Source: Pseudomonadota bacterium
GTDB taxonomy: Bacteria > Pseudomonadota > Alphaproteobacteria > Rhodospirillales > Magnetospirillaceae
DNA: 41,847 bases
Assembly: GCA_021848545.1 (NCBI GenBank)
Contig: JAJZUL010000005.1
Coordinates: 68,610 to 110,456, forward strand
Reading direction: 5' to 3'
Positions 1-8,810 of this stretch are shown here, piece by piece. The stretch's first letter is position 1; each line of letters starts with the position of its first letter. A program made the position numbers and the translations under genes. Under the pieces are notes generated by a model. The model was not told the origin of the DNA and did no database searches. It saw only the letters and a program-made list of their open reading frames with translations.

Positions 1-120
1 CGGCCTGCAAATGGCGGTTTTCTGCGCATCCGCTGCTCACGTACATGAAGTACGCTCCGCTGCGGGTCTCGAAAACCGCCATTTTCGGCTCACCCTGGCG
101 ATTTTCGGGTCGGGCTCTTA
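1..120. repeat. MITE-like inverted-repeat element, copy 1 (left end cut by window)
   Basis: This stretch matches 27688-27806 at all but about six positions, in the same orientation. Its right terminal repeat lies at 96-118 and is followed by TA (119-120). An internal perfect 14-bp inverted repeat pairs 9-22 with 71-84, so the element can fold into a long hairpin. By comparison with copy 2, about 26 bases of the left end lie outside the window. It has no coding capacity, so it resembles a non-autonomous miniature element of the IS630/Tc1 type (TA target). That family assignment is inference. Confidence 0.8.
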
Positions 121-207
121 ACGGAGCGGCGGAGATAGTGTATAGGGGCCTGTTGATGGATATAAGAAACATAACCTTGGCGACATAGTGTAGAGGGAAC
201 AGCGGAC

Positions 208-2322
208 GTGTCAGTTAACGATGCATTTCAGGGGAAGCCGTCTCACGTCCGCTACCGTCCGGATATAGATGGATTAAGAGCTGTTGCGGTGCTTCTTGTT
301 GTGGCGATGCATGCATTTCCGACGCTTGTTCCTGGCGGGTATATTGGCGTTGATATATTTTTTGTTATATCTGGATATCTTATTACTGCTAATATTTTAA
401 ATGATCACGCCTCAAATTCTTTCAGTTTTTGGGAGTTTTACGCCCGACGGGGACGCCGTATTTTTCCGGCACTGATTGTCGTTATGCTGACGATCTGGGT
501 ATTGGGATGGTTTGTTCTTCTGCCGTCGGAGTACCAGCGCCTTGGAAAGGAAATAGTATCCGGATCCCTGTTCTCCTTAAATATACAAATGGCATTTGAG
601 AACGGGTATTTTCACGCCATTGCCCAGATGAAACCACTGCTTCATCTGTGGTCGCTCGGCGTCGAAGAGCAATATTATTTTATATGGCCCATTGTCATAT
701 TGGTCGCGCTGCGGTTGCGGTCACTGTACAAAATATCCGTAGTCTTGCTTATAGCCTCGTTCATCTTGAACGTCGTTTTGATCAGATGGCACAGCAATCT
801 TACCTTCTACCTCATGCCGACCCGGTTTTGGGAACTGCTGCTGGGCGGCATGCTGTCCATTGCCGAGCAGCGCGGCTGGAATTGGGCAGCGATGACGGGG
901 CGGCTGTCCCGTCCCCTGGGCGCGCTTGTGGGCGGCGGCGCGCTCGCAACGGTACTGGCGACCGCGGCCTTGCTGTCGGAACATGCCCCTTTCCCCGGCT
1001 GGTGGGCATTGATTCCGACGCTGACCGCCGTCGCGATCATCGCCGTTGGCCCCCATCATCCCGTTGCCGTGAAAGTTCTGGGTAACCGCCCGGCGGTTCT
1101 GATGGGGCGGATCAGCTATCCCCTCTATCTTTGGCACTGGCCGCTGCTGGCGCTGGCGGCCATGATCACCGGCGGGCATACGTCGCCTGTCGCGCGGATG
1201 GTTATCGTGGTGATCGCCATGATCCTGTCGTGGATGACGTGGCGCTGGGTTGAGCGTCCCGCGCAGGCCGGGTTGCCGCGCCTTGTCGGCAGCCGCAACC
1301 AGGTTCTTGCCGGTCTGGCCGCGTTGTGTCTGGTGGCGGGAATCGGCACCTGGACATGGGCGGCCCACGGCTACCCCTGGCGCGTCAAATCGACGGAGGC
1401 CTCCATTCCGCAGGCTCAGATCGCCCGGGATGTCGGCGATTCCATGTGGAACGCGTTGGGGGAATCCAACGATCAGGCCTGCGTGAAGTCGCGTTTCGCG
1501 GATGGCGCCGGCGTGGATTATTGTCGGCTGACGTCCCCCTCGCCGCGGATCGCCATCATCGGCGACAGCCACGCCAACCATCTTGTTCCCGGGTTGGTGG
1601 CGCTGCACGACCCCTTCCTCAGCCGCGTCGTCCAGATCAGCTTCGGCGGATGCGCTTCGTTCGGAGGAATGATCGAATATCAGCATAGTGCCCAGCCGGT
1701 GGCGAAAGCATGCTATCGCGCGAACAAAAGGTTCCTGGATGAAATTATTAAAGACAAGTCGATAACAACGGTCATGTTCTCGTATTATGTCTTAAATTAC
1801 CTTAACAAAGGTCTTGGCTTGTACCCGGCACCGACCAAGGCGCTGTCGTTCGAGGGGCGCATCCGTCTGGTCGAGAAGACGTTGTCGAAAACAATCGCGC
1901 GGCTCCAGGCGGCCGGCAAGCATGTCGTCATCATCGTGGACGATCCCGGCATACTCAAGCCCCCACAGGATTGCATATACCGCCGCCGCTTTTCGCGCCT
2001 CCTTGGTGGGGATAGCGCGCACCATTGCCGGATGACCTATGCGACCGCCATGAGCATGGCGAAATATGAGCTGTGGACGATAGCGCGCCTGCGGGCCAAG
2101 AATCCGGGTTTGACGGTGGTCAATCTCCCCAAGCTTATCTGCGCCAAAGATGGGAAGTGTCCCTACATTATTGACGGAAAACTGATCTACAGGGACAGCA
2201 ATCACCTGTCGTTGGACGGAAGCGTGATTGTCGCCAGAATGATCCGAAAGGATCTCGCGCCGGTCCTCGGAAAATTGTCGCGGTTGCGGGCCGTCGGACA
2301 GGCAACCGAGGCCGTTCGTTGA
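208..2322 (+). CDS. acyltransferase-3 / SGNH-fused O-acyltransferase (OafA-like)
   Basis: Predicted inner-membrane O-acyltransferase of 704 residues that would O-acetylate a surface polysaccharide such as the O-antigen. The N-terminal two thirds is an acyltransferase-3 domain: it opens with the family signature YRPDIDGLRAVAVLLVV, followed by FFVISGYLIT and about ten hydrophobic helices. The C-terminal third is an SGNH hydrolase-like domain with GDSH at residues 452-455 and the catalytic Asp-x-x-His at D663 and H666, so both halves look intact. The GTG start at 208 is preceded by a GAGGG-like ribosome site near 193. The first 550 bases are more AT-rich than the rest. It stands alone between the repeat element and the CDP-sugar operon. 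Family call is firm; the acyl group and acceptor cannot be told. Confidence 0.9.
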   Translation: MSVNDAFQGKPSHVRYRPDIDGLRAVAVLLVVAMHAFPTLVPGGYIGVDIFFVISGYLITANILNDHASNSFSFWEFYARRGRRIFPALIVVMLTIWVLGWFVLLPSEYQRLGKEIVSGSLFSLNIQMAFENGYFHAIAQMKPLLHLWSLGVEEQYYFIWPIVILVALRLRSLYKISVVLLIASFILNVVLIRWHSNLTFYLMPTRFWELLLGGMLSIAEQRGWNWAAMTGRLSRPLGALVGGGALATVLATAALLSEHAPFPGWWALIPTLTAVAIIAVGPHHPVAVKVLGNRPAVLMGRISYPLYLWHWPLLALAAMITGGHTSPVARMVIVVIAMILSWMTWRWVERPAQAGLPRLVGSRNQVLAGLAALCLVAGIGTWTWAAHGYPWRVKSTEASIPQAQIARDVGDSMWNALGESNDQACVKSRFADGAGVDYCRLTSPSPRIAIIGDSHANHLVPGLVALHDPFLSRVVQISFGGCASFGGMIEYQHSAQPVAKACYRANKRFLDEIIKDKSITTVMFSYYVLNYLNKGLGLYPAPTKALSFEGRIRLVEKTLSKTIARLQAAGKHVVIIVDDPGILKPPQDCIYRRRFSRLLGGDSAHHCRMTYATAMSMAKYELWTIARLRAKNPGLTVVNLPKLICAKDGKCPYIIDGKLIYRDSNHLSLDGSVIVARMIRKDLAPVLGKLSRLRAVGQATEAVR

Positions 2323-2539
2323 TTCGCATCGGCCGACCGGCTGCGGATCATCCGGCCCGCAGCGAGGGGCGGTGGATACTCGTATTGCCTCTTGTCGTAG
2401 GGGGGGGACTGTTGTATCGAATGAACCGGCTGCGGAGGGGGCGCTCTGCTCCTGATGCGGGAGCAATCCATGGTGGTCATCGACGGAGGGTCGTGGCCGC
2501 CTCGGCCCCGCGACGTGGGCAGCTTGGTGCGGGGGTCGG

Positions 2540-3307
2540 ATGAAGGCGGTCATATTGGCGGGGGGGCTGGGGACTCGCATCGCCGAAGAAACCCATTTAA
2601 AGCCTAAACCCATGATCGAGATTGGCGGGAAGCCGATCTTGTGGCATGTGATGAAGATTTATTCTTCACATGGGGTGAATGAGTTCATCGTGTGTCTTGG
2701 GTACAAAGGGTATATAATTAAAGAATATTTCGCTAATTATTTTCTGCACATGTCGAACGTCACTTTCGACATGCAGGCCAACCGCATGGAAGTTCACAGC
2801 AACCAGGCCGAGCCCTGGCGCGTGTCTCTGATCGATACCGGAGAGGCGACCATGACCGGCGGCCGGTTGCGGCGCGTGCGCGAGTTTCTGGGCGACGACG
2901 ATTTCTGTTTCACCTATGGCGACGGCGTCGGCGACGTGGATATCACCGCGCAGATCGCCTTTCATCGGGCCGGCGGCCGGTTGGCCACGGTCACCGTCAC
3001 CCGGCCGCCCGGCCGTTTCGGAGCCGTCCATCTGGCGGGCGACCGGGTCTCCTCCTTCCAGGAAAAGCCCGATGGCGACGGGTCGTGGATCAATGGCGGC
3101 TTTTTCGTGCTGTCGCCCAAGGTGATCGATTACATCGCCGGCGATGCCACCACCTGGGAAGCCGAGCCCATGCAGCGTCTGGCGGCCGAGGGCCAATTGG
3201 GCGCCTGGACCCATCGCGGATTCTGGCAGCCGATGGACACCCTGCGCGACAAGACCCACCTCGAGGATCTGTGGGCTGGCGGCAAGGCTCCCTGGAGGGT
3301 CTGGTGA
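2540..3307 (+). CDS. rfbF: glucose-1-phosphate cytidylyltransferase
   Basis: Converts glucose 1-phosphate and CTP to CDP-glucose, the first step of the CDP-6-deoxyhexose pathway, in the cytoplasm. The 255-residue length matches the family (about 257). The nucleotidyltransferase signature [12 protein letters not shown] starts at residue 7 and is followed by [16 protein letters not shown]. Later family blocks include [11 protein letters not shown] and a C-terminal [13 protein letters not shown] 217-base gap with no recognisable gene separates it from the acyltransferase. Its stop overlaps the start of the next gene by four bases (GTGA), so it probably heads a translationally coupled operon that runs to at least 9888. 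Confidence 0.95.
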   Translation: MKAVILAGGLGTRIAEETHLKPKPMIEIGGKPILWHVMKIYSSHGVNEFIVCLGYKGYIIKEYFANYFLHMSNVTFDMQANRMEVHSNQAEPWRVSLIDTGEATMTGGRLRRVREFLGDDDFCFTYGDGVGDVDITAQIAFHRAGGRLATVTVTRPPGRFGAVHLAGDRVSSFQEKPDGDGSWINGGFFVLSPKVIDYIAGDATTWEAEPMQRLAAEGQLGAWTHRGFWQPMDTLRDKTHLEDLWAGGKAPWRVW

Positions 3308-4380
3308 TCGATCGTGCCTTTTGGGCGGGCAAACGGGTCCTGCTGACCGGCCATACCGGATTCAAAGGCGGGTGGATGGCGCTGTGGCTCCAAGATATGG
3401 GGGCGCGGGTCGTCGGATTTTCCCTGGCCCCGCCCACCGATCCCAATCTGTTCGAGGTGGCGCGGGTGGCCGAAGGGATGGTTTCGATCATCGCCGACAT
3501 CCGCGATCTGGCGGCGCTGTCGGCAATCATGGCCGAGCACCGGCCCGAGATCGTCGTCCATATGGCGGCGCAGCCCCTGGTCCGCCATTCCTACGACGAA
3601 CCCATCGAGACGCTGGAGACCAACGTCATCGGCACCGCCAATGTTCTGGAGGCGGTGCGCCGGACGGGTGGCGTGCGCGCCGTGGTGGTGGTGACCAGCG
3701 ACAAATGCTATGCCAATCGCGAATGGGTCTGGGGTTACCGGGAAAACGAGGCGATGGGCGGCTACGATCCCTATAGCGCCAGCAAGGGATGCGCCGAACT
3801 GGTGACCGATTCCTATCGGCAATCCTTTTTCAATCCGGCCGATTGGGAGCGGCATCGGGTCGGCGTGGCCTCGGGTCGGGCCGGCAACGTCATCGGCGGC
3901 GGCGATTGGGCCAAGGACCGGCTGATGACCGATCTGATCGCCGCCTTGACGGCAGGGCGCCCCGCGATCATCCGCAATCCCCTGGCGGTGCGGCCGTGGC
4001 AGCACGTGCTGGAGCCGGTTCGCGGCTATCTGATGCTGGCCGAACAATTGTGGCATCGGGCGCCGGAGGTGGCCGACGGCTGGAATTTCGGTCCCAACGA
4101 GGACAGCATCAAGCCGGTGGGGTGGATCGCCGATTGGCTGGTGGCCCATTGGGGGCGGGGCGCGCGGTGGGAACTGGACCAGGGCGCCAATCCCCACGAG
4201 GCCCGCCATCTCAAACTGGATTGTTCCAAGGCCAAGGCCGGGTTGGGCTGGGAGCCGGCCTGGTCCCTGGAGCAGGCGCTGGAGCGGATCGTGTCGTGGA
4301 CCGAAGCTCTCGGCCGTGGCGACGACATGCGCGCGGTCTGTCTGCGGCAGATTTCGGACTATCTCGATGACGTCCACTGA
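3304..4380 (+). CDS. rfbG: CDP-glucose 4,6-dehydratase
   Basis: Extended short-chain dehydrogenase that turns CDP-glucose into CDP-4-keto-6-deoxyglucose using bound NAD. From the GTG at 3304 the protein has 358 residues, the normal family length. It carries the RfbG-type nucleotide loop [10 protein letters not shown] (15-24), the [10 protein letters not shown] block and the catalytic Tyr157-x-x-x-Lys161 in YSASKGCAE. An upstream ATG at 3085 is in frame, but it would add residues read out of frame through rfbF, so GTG at 3304 in the four-base GTGA overlap is preferred. With rfbF it supplies the ketosugar that the following unusual enzymes presumably use. Confidence 0.95.
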   Translation: MIDRAFWAGKRVLLTGHTGFKGGWMALWLQDMGARVVGFSLAPPTDPNLFEVARVAEGMVSIIADIRDLAALSAIMAEHRPEIVVHMAAQPLVRHSYDEPIETLETNVIGTANVLEAVRRTGGVRAVVVVTSDKCYANREWVWGYRENEAMGGYDPYSASKGCAELVTDSYRQSFFNPADWERHRVGVASGRAGNVIGGGDWAKDRLMTDLIAALTAGRPAIIRNPLAVRPWQHVLEPVRGYLMLAEQLWHRAPEVADGWNFGPNEDSIKPVGWIADWLVAHWGRGARWELDQGANPHEARHLKLDCSKAKAGLGWEPAWSLEQALERIVSWTEALGRGDDMRAVCLRQISDYLDDVH

Positions 4381-5431
4381 GGCCAGGGCGTCCCGGCTTC
4401 CCAAAGGCGATCTCGAACGGATCGTCGCGGCGGCGGAGGGCGATCTCCGCGCATTCCGGGGGCAATCGATCTTCGTCACCGGCGGTACCGGGTTCATCGG
4501 CAGTTGGATGACCGATGCCTTCCTGTTCGCCGACGATATGCTGTCGCTGGGCCTGCGCCTGCGCCTGATAACGCGCAATCCGGACCGTTTTGCCGTCCTT
4601 TATCCGCATCTGGCCGGGGATTCCAGGGTGACGGTGGTGGCCGGCGACGTCCGCACCCTCGATCATGACGGAAATTCTTACGATACCGTCATCCACGGCG
4701 CCACCGACGCCAGCGCCCGGCTCAATGCCGAAAACCCGCTTTTGATGTCCGATACCATCGTCGAGGGTACGCGCCGCACCCTGGAGTTCGCCCGCCGGGC
4801 GGGGGCGTCGGGGGTTCTGATGATGAGTTCGGGCGGTGTCTATGGAAAATTCCGGGCCGGAATCACCCATATCCGCGAGGATGACGAGGGTGGGCCCGAT
4901 CCGATGGACCCCTATTACACCTATTCCGAATCGAAACGGATGGCCGAACTGCTCTGCGCCATCCATGCCAAGCAATTCGGCATGCATGTGCCGGTCGCCC
5001 GTATTTTCGCCCTGGTCGGACCGCGTCTGCCCCTGGATGCCCATTTCGCCGCCGGCAATTTCATCCGCGACGCCCTGGCCGGCGGCCCCATCCGCGTCGC
5101 CGGCGACGGAACCGCCGTCCGCTCCTATTTGTACGCCGCCGATCTCGTCGTCTGGCTGCTTCGGGTTCTGGTCCGGGGCCGTTCGGGGCGGGCCTATAAT
5201 GTCGGCTCGGACCACGCCGTTTCCATTCGGGCTTTGGCCGAAGCGGTCGCCGCGGCAAGCGGCGATTCTCCGGCGATCGAGATCGCCGGAAATCCTGGTG
5301 CATCCAATCCGGTTAACTATTATGTTCCCGACGTTTCGCGCGCGCGTGATGAGCTGGATCTCGATATCCTGACGCCGCTCGACGAAGCGTTGGCGCGCAC
5401 CTTGGCCTGGAACCGTAGCGGGAAGCTCTGA
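4367..5431 (+). CDS. NAD-dependent epimerase/dehydratase (extended SDR), nucleotide-sugar type
   Basis: Extended SDR enzyme of 354 residues from the ATG at 4367, which overlaps the rfbG stop by 14 bases. The Rossmann motif TGGTGFIG sits at 38-45, an SSGGVYG block contains the active-site Ser, and Tyr186-x-x-x-Lys190 lies in YSESKRMAE. A substrate-binding C-terminal part (AYNVGSDHAVSIRALAEAV) follows. It resembles dTDP/CDP-sugar dehydratases, epimerases and 4-reductases, but the exact reaction cannot be read off. Its position after rfbFG, and two bases before a ThDP enzyme gene, suggests it acts on a CDP-4-ketohexose or on a product made from it. An ATG at 4316 in the same frame lies inside rfbG and is less likely. 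Confidence 0.85.
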   Translation: MTSTEARASRLPKGDLERIVAAAEGDLRAFRGQSIFVTGGTGFIGSWMTDAFLFADDMLSLGLRLRLITRNPDRFAVLYPHLAGDSRVTVVAGDVRTLDHDGNSYDTVIHGATDASARLNAENPLLMSDTIVEGTRRTLEFARRAGASGVLMMSSGGVYGKFRAGITHIREDDEGGPDPMDPYYTYSESKRMAELLCAIHAKQFGMHVPVARIFALVGPRLPLDAHFAAGNFIRDALAGGPIRVAGDGTAVRSYLYAADLVVWLLRVLVRGRSGRAYNVGSDHAVSIRALAEAVAAASGDSPAIEIAGNPGASNPVNYYVPDVSRARDELDLDILTPLDEALARTLAWNRSGKL

Positions 5432-5433
5432 TA

Positions 5434-7236
5434 ATGCCTGAGGTGAAAGTTTCCGATTACATCGCCGATTTCGTCGCTTCCGCTGGTATCTCCGATGTTT
5501 TCATGATTACCGGCGGTGGTGCCATGCACCTGGACGATTCGCTGGGCAAGCATCCTGGTCTGCGCAAAACCTTCTTCCATCACGAACAGGCCTGCGCCAT
5601 CGCCGCCGACGGTTATTATCGTGTCTCCAACCGTTTGCCGCTGGTTTGCGTGACCTCGGGGCCGGGCGGGACCAACACCATCACCGGCGTTTACGGCGCT
5701 TTCGTCGATTCCATGGCGATGCTGGTGATCTCGGGTCAGGTGAAGTTCGAAACCACGGTCCGCAGCACCGACGTGCCGTTGCGGCAATTGGGCGATCAGG
5801 AACTCAACATCGTTCCCGTCGTCGCCCCGATCACGAAATATGCGGAGATGGTCACCGATCCCGAAAAGATCCGCTACCATCTGGAATGCGCGCTGTATCA
5901 CGCCACCACCGGCCGTCCCGGCCCGGTCTGGCTGGACATCCCCCTGAACGTGCAGGGGGCCAAGATCGACCCGGACACGCTGGAAGGCTTCACCCCGCCG
6001 CCGGCCGTGGCCTATGAGACCGATCTCGACGCCGCCTGCGATGAAATCCTCGACCGGCTGGCCAAGGCCGAGCGGCCGGTGGTCTTGGCCGGGACCGGAG
6101 TCTGGCTGTCGGGGACCCACGGCAAATTCCTGGACCTGCTGGACAAGCTCAAGGTTCCGGTGGTCACCGCCTGGAATTCCAACGATCTGGTTCCCGACGA
6201 CAATCCCTGGTATGCCGGTCGTCCCGGCACCATCGGCGACCGTCCCGGCAATTTCGCGGTGCAGAATTCCGATTTCCTGCTGGTGCTGGGCAGCCGCCTG
6301 AACATCCGCATGGTCAGCTACAATTGGAACGCCTTCGCCCGCGCGGCCTTCAAGGTCATCGTCGATATCGACGCCAACGAGCTGAAGAAGCCTACGGTGA
6401 GGCCGGATTTGCCCGTTCATGCCGATCTGCGCGATCTGGTCCCGGCCTTGCTGAAGCGCGATTACACCCCCCAGAACCGCCATGAGGGGTGGGTGGAATG
6501 GTGCCGCGAGCGGCGGCGGCGCTATCCCACCGTTCTTCCCGAATATTGGGACAGCCCGGCGGTCAATAATTACTGTTTCGTCCAGGCCCTGACCAACGCG
6601 ATGGAGGAAGGCGACATCCTCGTCTGCGCCAACGGCTCGGCGGTGGTGGTTACCATGCAGGCGGCGGTGGTCAAGGCCGGGCAGCGCGTGTTCCATAATT
6701 CCGGCTGCGCCACCATGGGATTCGATCTGCCTGCCGCCATCGGCGCCTGGCGCGCCACCGACGCCAAGCGGATCGTCTGCATCGCCGGCGACGGCAGCAT
6801 CCAGATGAATCTTCAGGAATTGCAGACGATCATCGGCTATGAGGTGCCGCTGAAGTTGTTCATCCTGAACAATAACGGCTATTTGTCGATGAAGCAGACC
6901 CAGGCGAATTTCTTCAATGGACGGGTTCTCGGCTGCGGTCCCGAAAGCGGTGTGTCCTTTCCCGATTTCGGCAAGCTTTTGACCGCGTACGGGTTCGATT
7001 ATCATCCCTGTCGCACCCACGCGGAGATGCCCGATGCGATCCGCGCCACCCTCGCCGGTGCGGGTGCCCAGGCGTGCGAACTGTTTCTCGACCTCACCCA
7101 GGGGTTCGCGCCGAAGCTGGCGTCGCGGCAGCTTCCCGACGGCCGCATCGTCAGCCCGCCGCCGGAAGACATGGCGCCGTTCCTGTCTCGCGAGGAATTG
7201 GCGGAGAACATGTTGATTCCTTGCGTGGAATATTAA
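5434..7236 (+). CDS. ThDP-dependent enzyme, acetolactate synthase/YerE-like
   Basis: Thiamine-diphosphate enzyme of 600 residues with the three-domain plan of acetolactate synthase large subunits. The catalytic glutamate is E51 in HHEQACAIAADGYYR. A TSGPGGTN block follows. The ThDP/Mg motif runs from GDGS at 452 to NNN at 479-481. Family members decarboxylate a 2-oxo acid and transfer the two-carbon unit. YerE, the relative used for CDP-yersiniose, adds pyruvate-derived acetyl to a CDP-4-ketosugar. Since this gene lies in a CDP-ketosugar operon and has no ilvN-like small subunit nearby, C-C bond formation on the sugar is more likely than branched-chain amino-acid synthesis. Donor and acceptor are inferred. 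Confidence 0.88.
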   Translation: MPEVKVSDYIADFVASAGISDVFMITGGGAMHLDDSLGKHPGLRKTFFHHEQACAIAADGYYRVSNRLPLVCVTSGPGGTNTITGVYGAFVDSMAMLVISGQVKFETTVRSTDVPLRQLGDQELNIVPVVAPITKYAEMVTDPEKIRYHLECALYHATTGRPGPVWLDIPLNVQGAKIDPDTLEGFTPPPAVAYETDLDAACDEILDRLAKAERPVVLAGTGVWLSGTHGKFLDLLDKLKVPVVTAWNSNDLVPDDNPWYAGRPGTIGDRPGNFAVQNSDFLLVLGSRLNIRMVSYNWNAFARAAFKVIVDIDANELKKPTVRPDLPVHADLRDLVPALLKRDYTPQNRHEGWVEWCRERRRRYPTVLPEYWDSPAVNNYCFVQALTNAMEEGDILVCANGSAVVVTMQAAVVKAGQRVFHNSGCATMGFDLPAAIGAWRATDAKRIVCIAGDGSIQMNLQELQTIIGYEVPLKLFILNNNGYLSMKQTQANFFNGRVLGCGPESGVSFPDFGKLLTAYGFDYHPCRTHAEMPDAIRATLAGAGAQACELFLDLTQGFAPKLASRQLPDGRIVSPPPEDMAPFLSREELAENMLIPCVEY

Positions 7237-7281
7237 TTACACGAAAATAACGAGAATTCACGTCTCGAATGGAGAGGGAAA

Positions 7282-8085
7282 ATGAATAGTCGTGAACGTA
7301 AGATGCTCGATATCCTCAAAAAGGGACGTGAGGAATACGGCTATCTTGCCGTCAAGGCGGAGTTCGAGGCCGAAGGAACCCGGGTCGACGAACTGCTCCG
7401 GCTGATGGAAATCGCCCGTAAGGCCGGCGTGCTCATGGGCCTCAAGATCGGCGGCTGCGAGGCGATCCGCGATCTGTTGGAAAGCAAGCAGCTCGGCGTC
7501 GAATACGTCATCGCGCCGATGATCGAGACTCCCTACGCGCTGTCCAAGTATATCGAGGCCAAGAACAAGGTTTATACGGCCGAGGAGCAGGAAAACACCG
7601 ACTTCCTGTTCAACCTCGAAACCATCACCGGTTATGGCTATCTGGACGAATTGGTCGACATCGCCAGCCGGCCCGGCGGGCTCAAGGGCGTCGTCTTCGG
7701 CCGGGTCGATTTCACCCTGTCCTGCGGCCTGACCCGCAACGAGATCGGCAGCGACCAGATCACCGAAAAGGTGATCGCCACCGCCGAGAAGTGCAGGGCC
7801 AAGGGGCTGGATCTGGTTTGCGGTGGCGGCGTCGGTCTTGAGACCCTGCCGGCGCTGAAGGAAATCGCCACCCACCACCTGACCCGCTTCGAGACCCGCA
7901 AGGTGATCTTCTCCGGGCCGGCCCTGCGCGAGGGCAAGATGGATATCAACGAGGGCCTGCTGCAAGCTGTCCAGTTCGAGTTGCTGTGGCTGCAGAACAA
8001 GCGGGAATATTACGGCCTGATCGAGCGTGAGGATGACAAGCGGATCGCCATGCTGGAAAACCGCTGGAACGTTCTGAACCGCTGA
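7282..8085 (+). CDS. HpcH/HpaI aldolase / citrate-lyase-beta-like protein
   Basis: TIM-barrel protein of 267 residues related to class II pyruvate aldolases of the HpcH/HpaI/CitE group. The metal-ligand regions are visible: a glutamate in [12 protein letters not shown] and an aspartate in [11 protein letters not shown]. The start at 7282 follows GAGAGGGAA with good spacing, 45 bases after the ThDP enzyme. Family members make or break C-C bonds with pyruvate-like nucleophiles. Inside a nucleotide-sugar operon this suggests a chain-extending or chain-shortening step on the sugar. The C-terminal 40 residues are charged and less typical of the family, so the substrate is open. Confidence 0.8.
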   Translation: MNSRERKMLDILKKGREEYGYLAVKAEFEAEGTRVDELLRLMEIARKAGVLMGLKIGGCEAIRDLLESKQLGVEYVIAPMIETPYALSKYIEAKNKVYTAEEQENTDFLFNLETITGYGYLDELVDIASRPGGLKGVVFGRVDFTLSCGLTRNEIGSDQITEKVIATAEKCRAKGLDLVCGGGVGLETLPALKEIATHHLTRFETRKVIFSGPALREGKMDINEGLLQAVQFELLWLQNKREYYGLIEREDDKRIAMLENRWNVLNR

Positions 8086-8099
8086 TCCGGAGGGGGGGG

Positions 8100-8810
8100 A
8101 TGAGCCAGGACACGGTGATCGTATTCGGCGGAACGGGTGCGATCGGGAGTGCAATTTGCCGGCATTTCGTCGCTTCCGGATGGAAGGTGGTGGCGGTCGG
8201 TCGCACTCGCCCCACCCAAGGGACGGACGGCGTGTCATGGTTGACCTATGATCCCGAGATCGGGCGGGCGGACGAGGCGTTCGCCCAATTGCCCCATCCG
8301 GTCGGGGCTGCGGTCTGGGCCCAGGGCCGCAACCTCAATGACGATATTTATTCCTTGGATTTCGAGGCGCATCGCGACCTCTACCGGGCGAATGTCTTCT
8401 ACATTCTGGAAACCATGCAGGCGCTGCTGAACGGGGATAAGCTGGCCAAGCCCGCCCGGTTCTGCATCATCAGTTCGATTTGGCAGGCCATCGCCCGCCA
8501 GAACAAGCTGTCCTATTGCGTCACCAAGGCGGCGTTGCATGGCTTGGTGCAGTCGGCGGCGATCGATCTCGGCCGTGATGGCCATCTGATCAACGCCGTC
8601 CTTCCCGGGGCGCTGGATACACCCATGACCAGGGCCAATCTATCGGCCGAGCAGATCGGCCGTCTCGAAGGGGAAACGCCGACCGGCCGTTTGCCGACGC
8701 TGGATGATGTCTGCCGGACGACGAGCTTCTTGTGTTCGTCGGACAATGCTGGCATCACAGGCCAGTTCATCGCCGTGGACGGGGGGTTCTCCTATGCCCG
8801 CAAACTGTGA
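8100..8810 (+). CDS. short-chain dehydrogenase/reductase
   Basis: Classical SDR of 236 residues. The NAD(P) motif is GGTGAIG (10-16). The catalytic set is Ser near 126 in IISSIWQ, Tyr139 and Lys143 in YCVTK, followed by NAVLPGALDTPM and the C-terminal ITGQFIAVDGGFSYA. The ATG at 8100 sits directly behind a strong GGAGGGGGGG ribosome site. The gene overlaps the cyclase-like gene downstream by 17 bases. It probably reduces or oxidises a hydroxyl or keto group on the intermediate made by the neighbouring enzymes. The 3-ketoacyl-ACP reductase alternative is less likely in this context. Confidence 0.88.
   Translation: MSQDTVIVFGGTGAIGSAICRHFVASGWKVVAVGRTRPTQGTDGVSWLTYDPEIGRADEAFAQLPHPVGAAVWAQGRNLNDDIYSLDFEAHRDLYRANVFYILETMQALLNGDKLAKPARFCIISSIWQAIARQNKLSYCVTKAALHGLVQSAAIDLGRDGHLINAVLPGALDTPMTRANLSAEQIGRLEGETPTGRLPTLDDVCRTTSFLCSSDNAGITGQFIAVDGGFSYARKL

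Noticed and set aside
1-120. Hairpin read as a tRNA or CRISPR repeat
   Set aside because: No cloverleaf, no CCA end, no repeat-spacer array; the second copy with TA duplication shows it is a transposed element.
2319-2543. Short plus-strand frame between the acyltransferase and rfbF
   Set aside because: No family, no ribosome site, and the start sits inside the previous stop; the 217-base gap is better left unannotated.
3130-4578. Long minus-strand frames over rfbG, the ThDP enzyme (5320-7020) and the GMC gene (29908-31176)
   Set aside because: All mirror strongly supported + strand genes and have Q/H/G/R-rich shadow composition.
5434-7236. ilvB for branched-chain amino acids
   Set aside because: No small subunit or ilv genes nearby, and the CDP-sugar context points to a YerE-like role.
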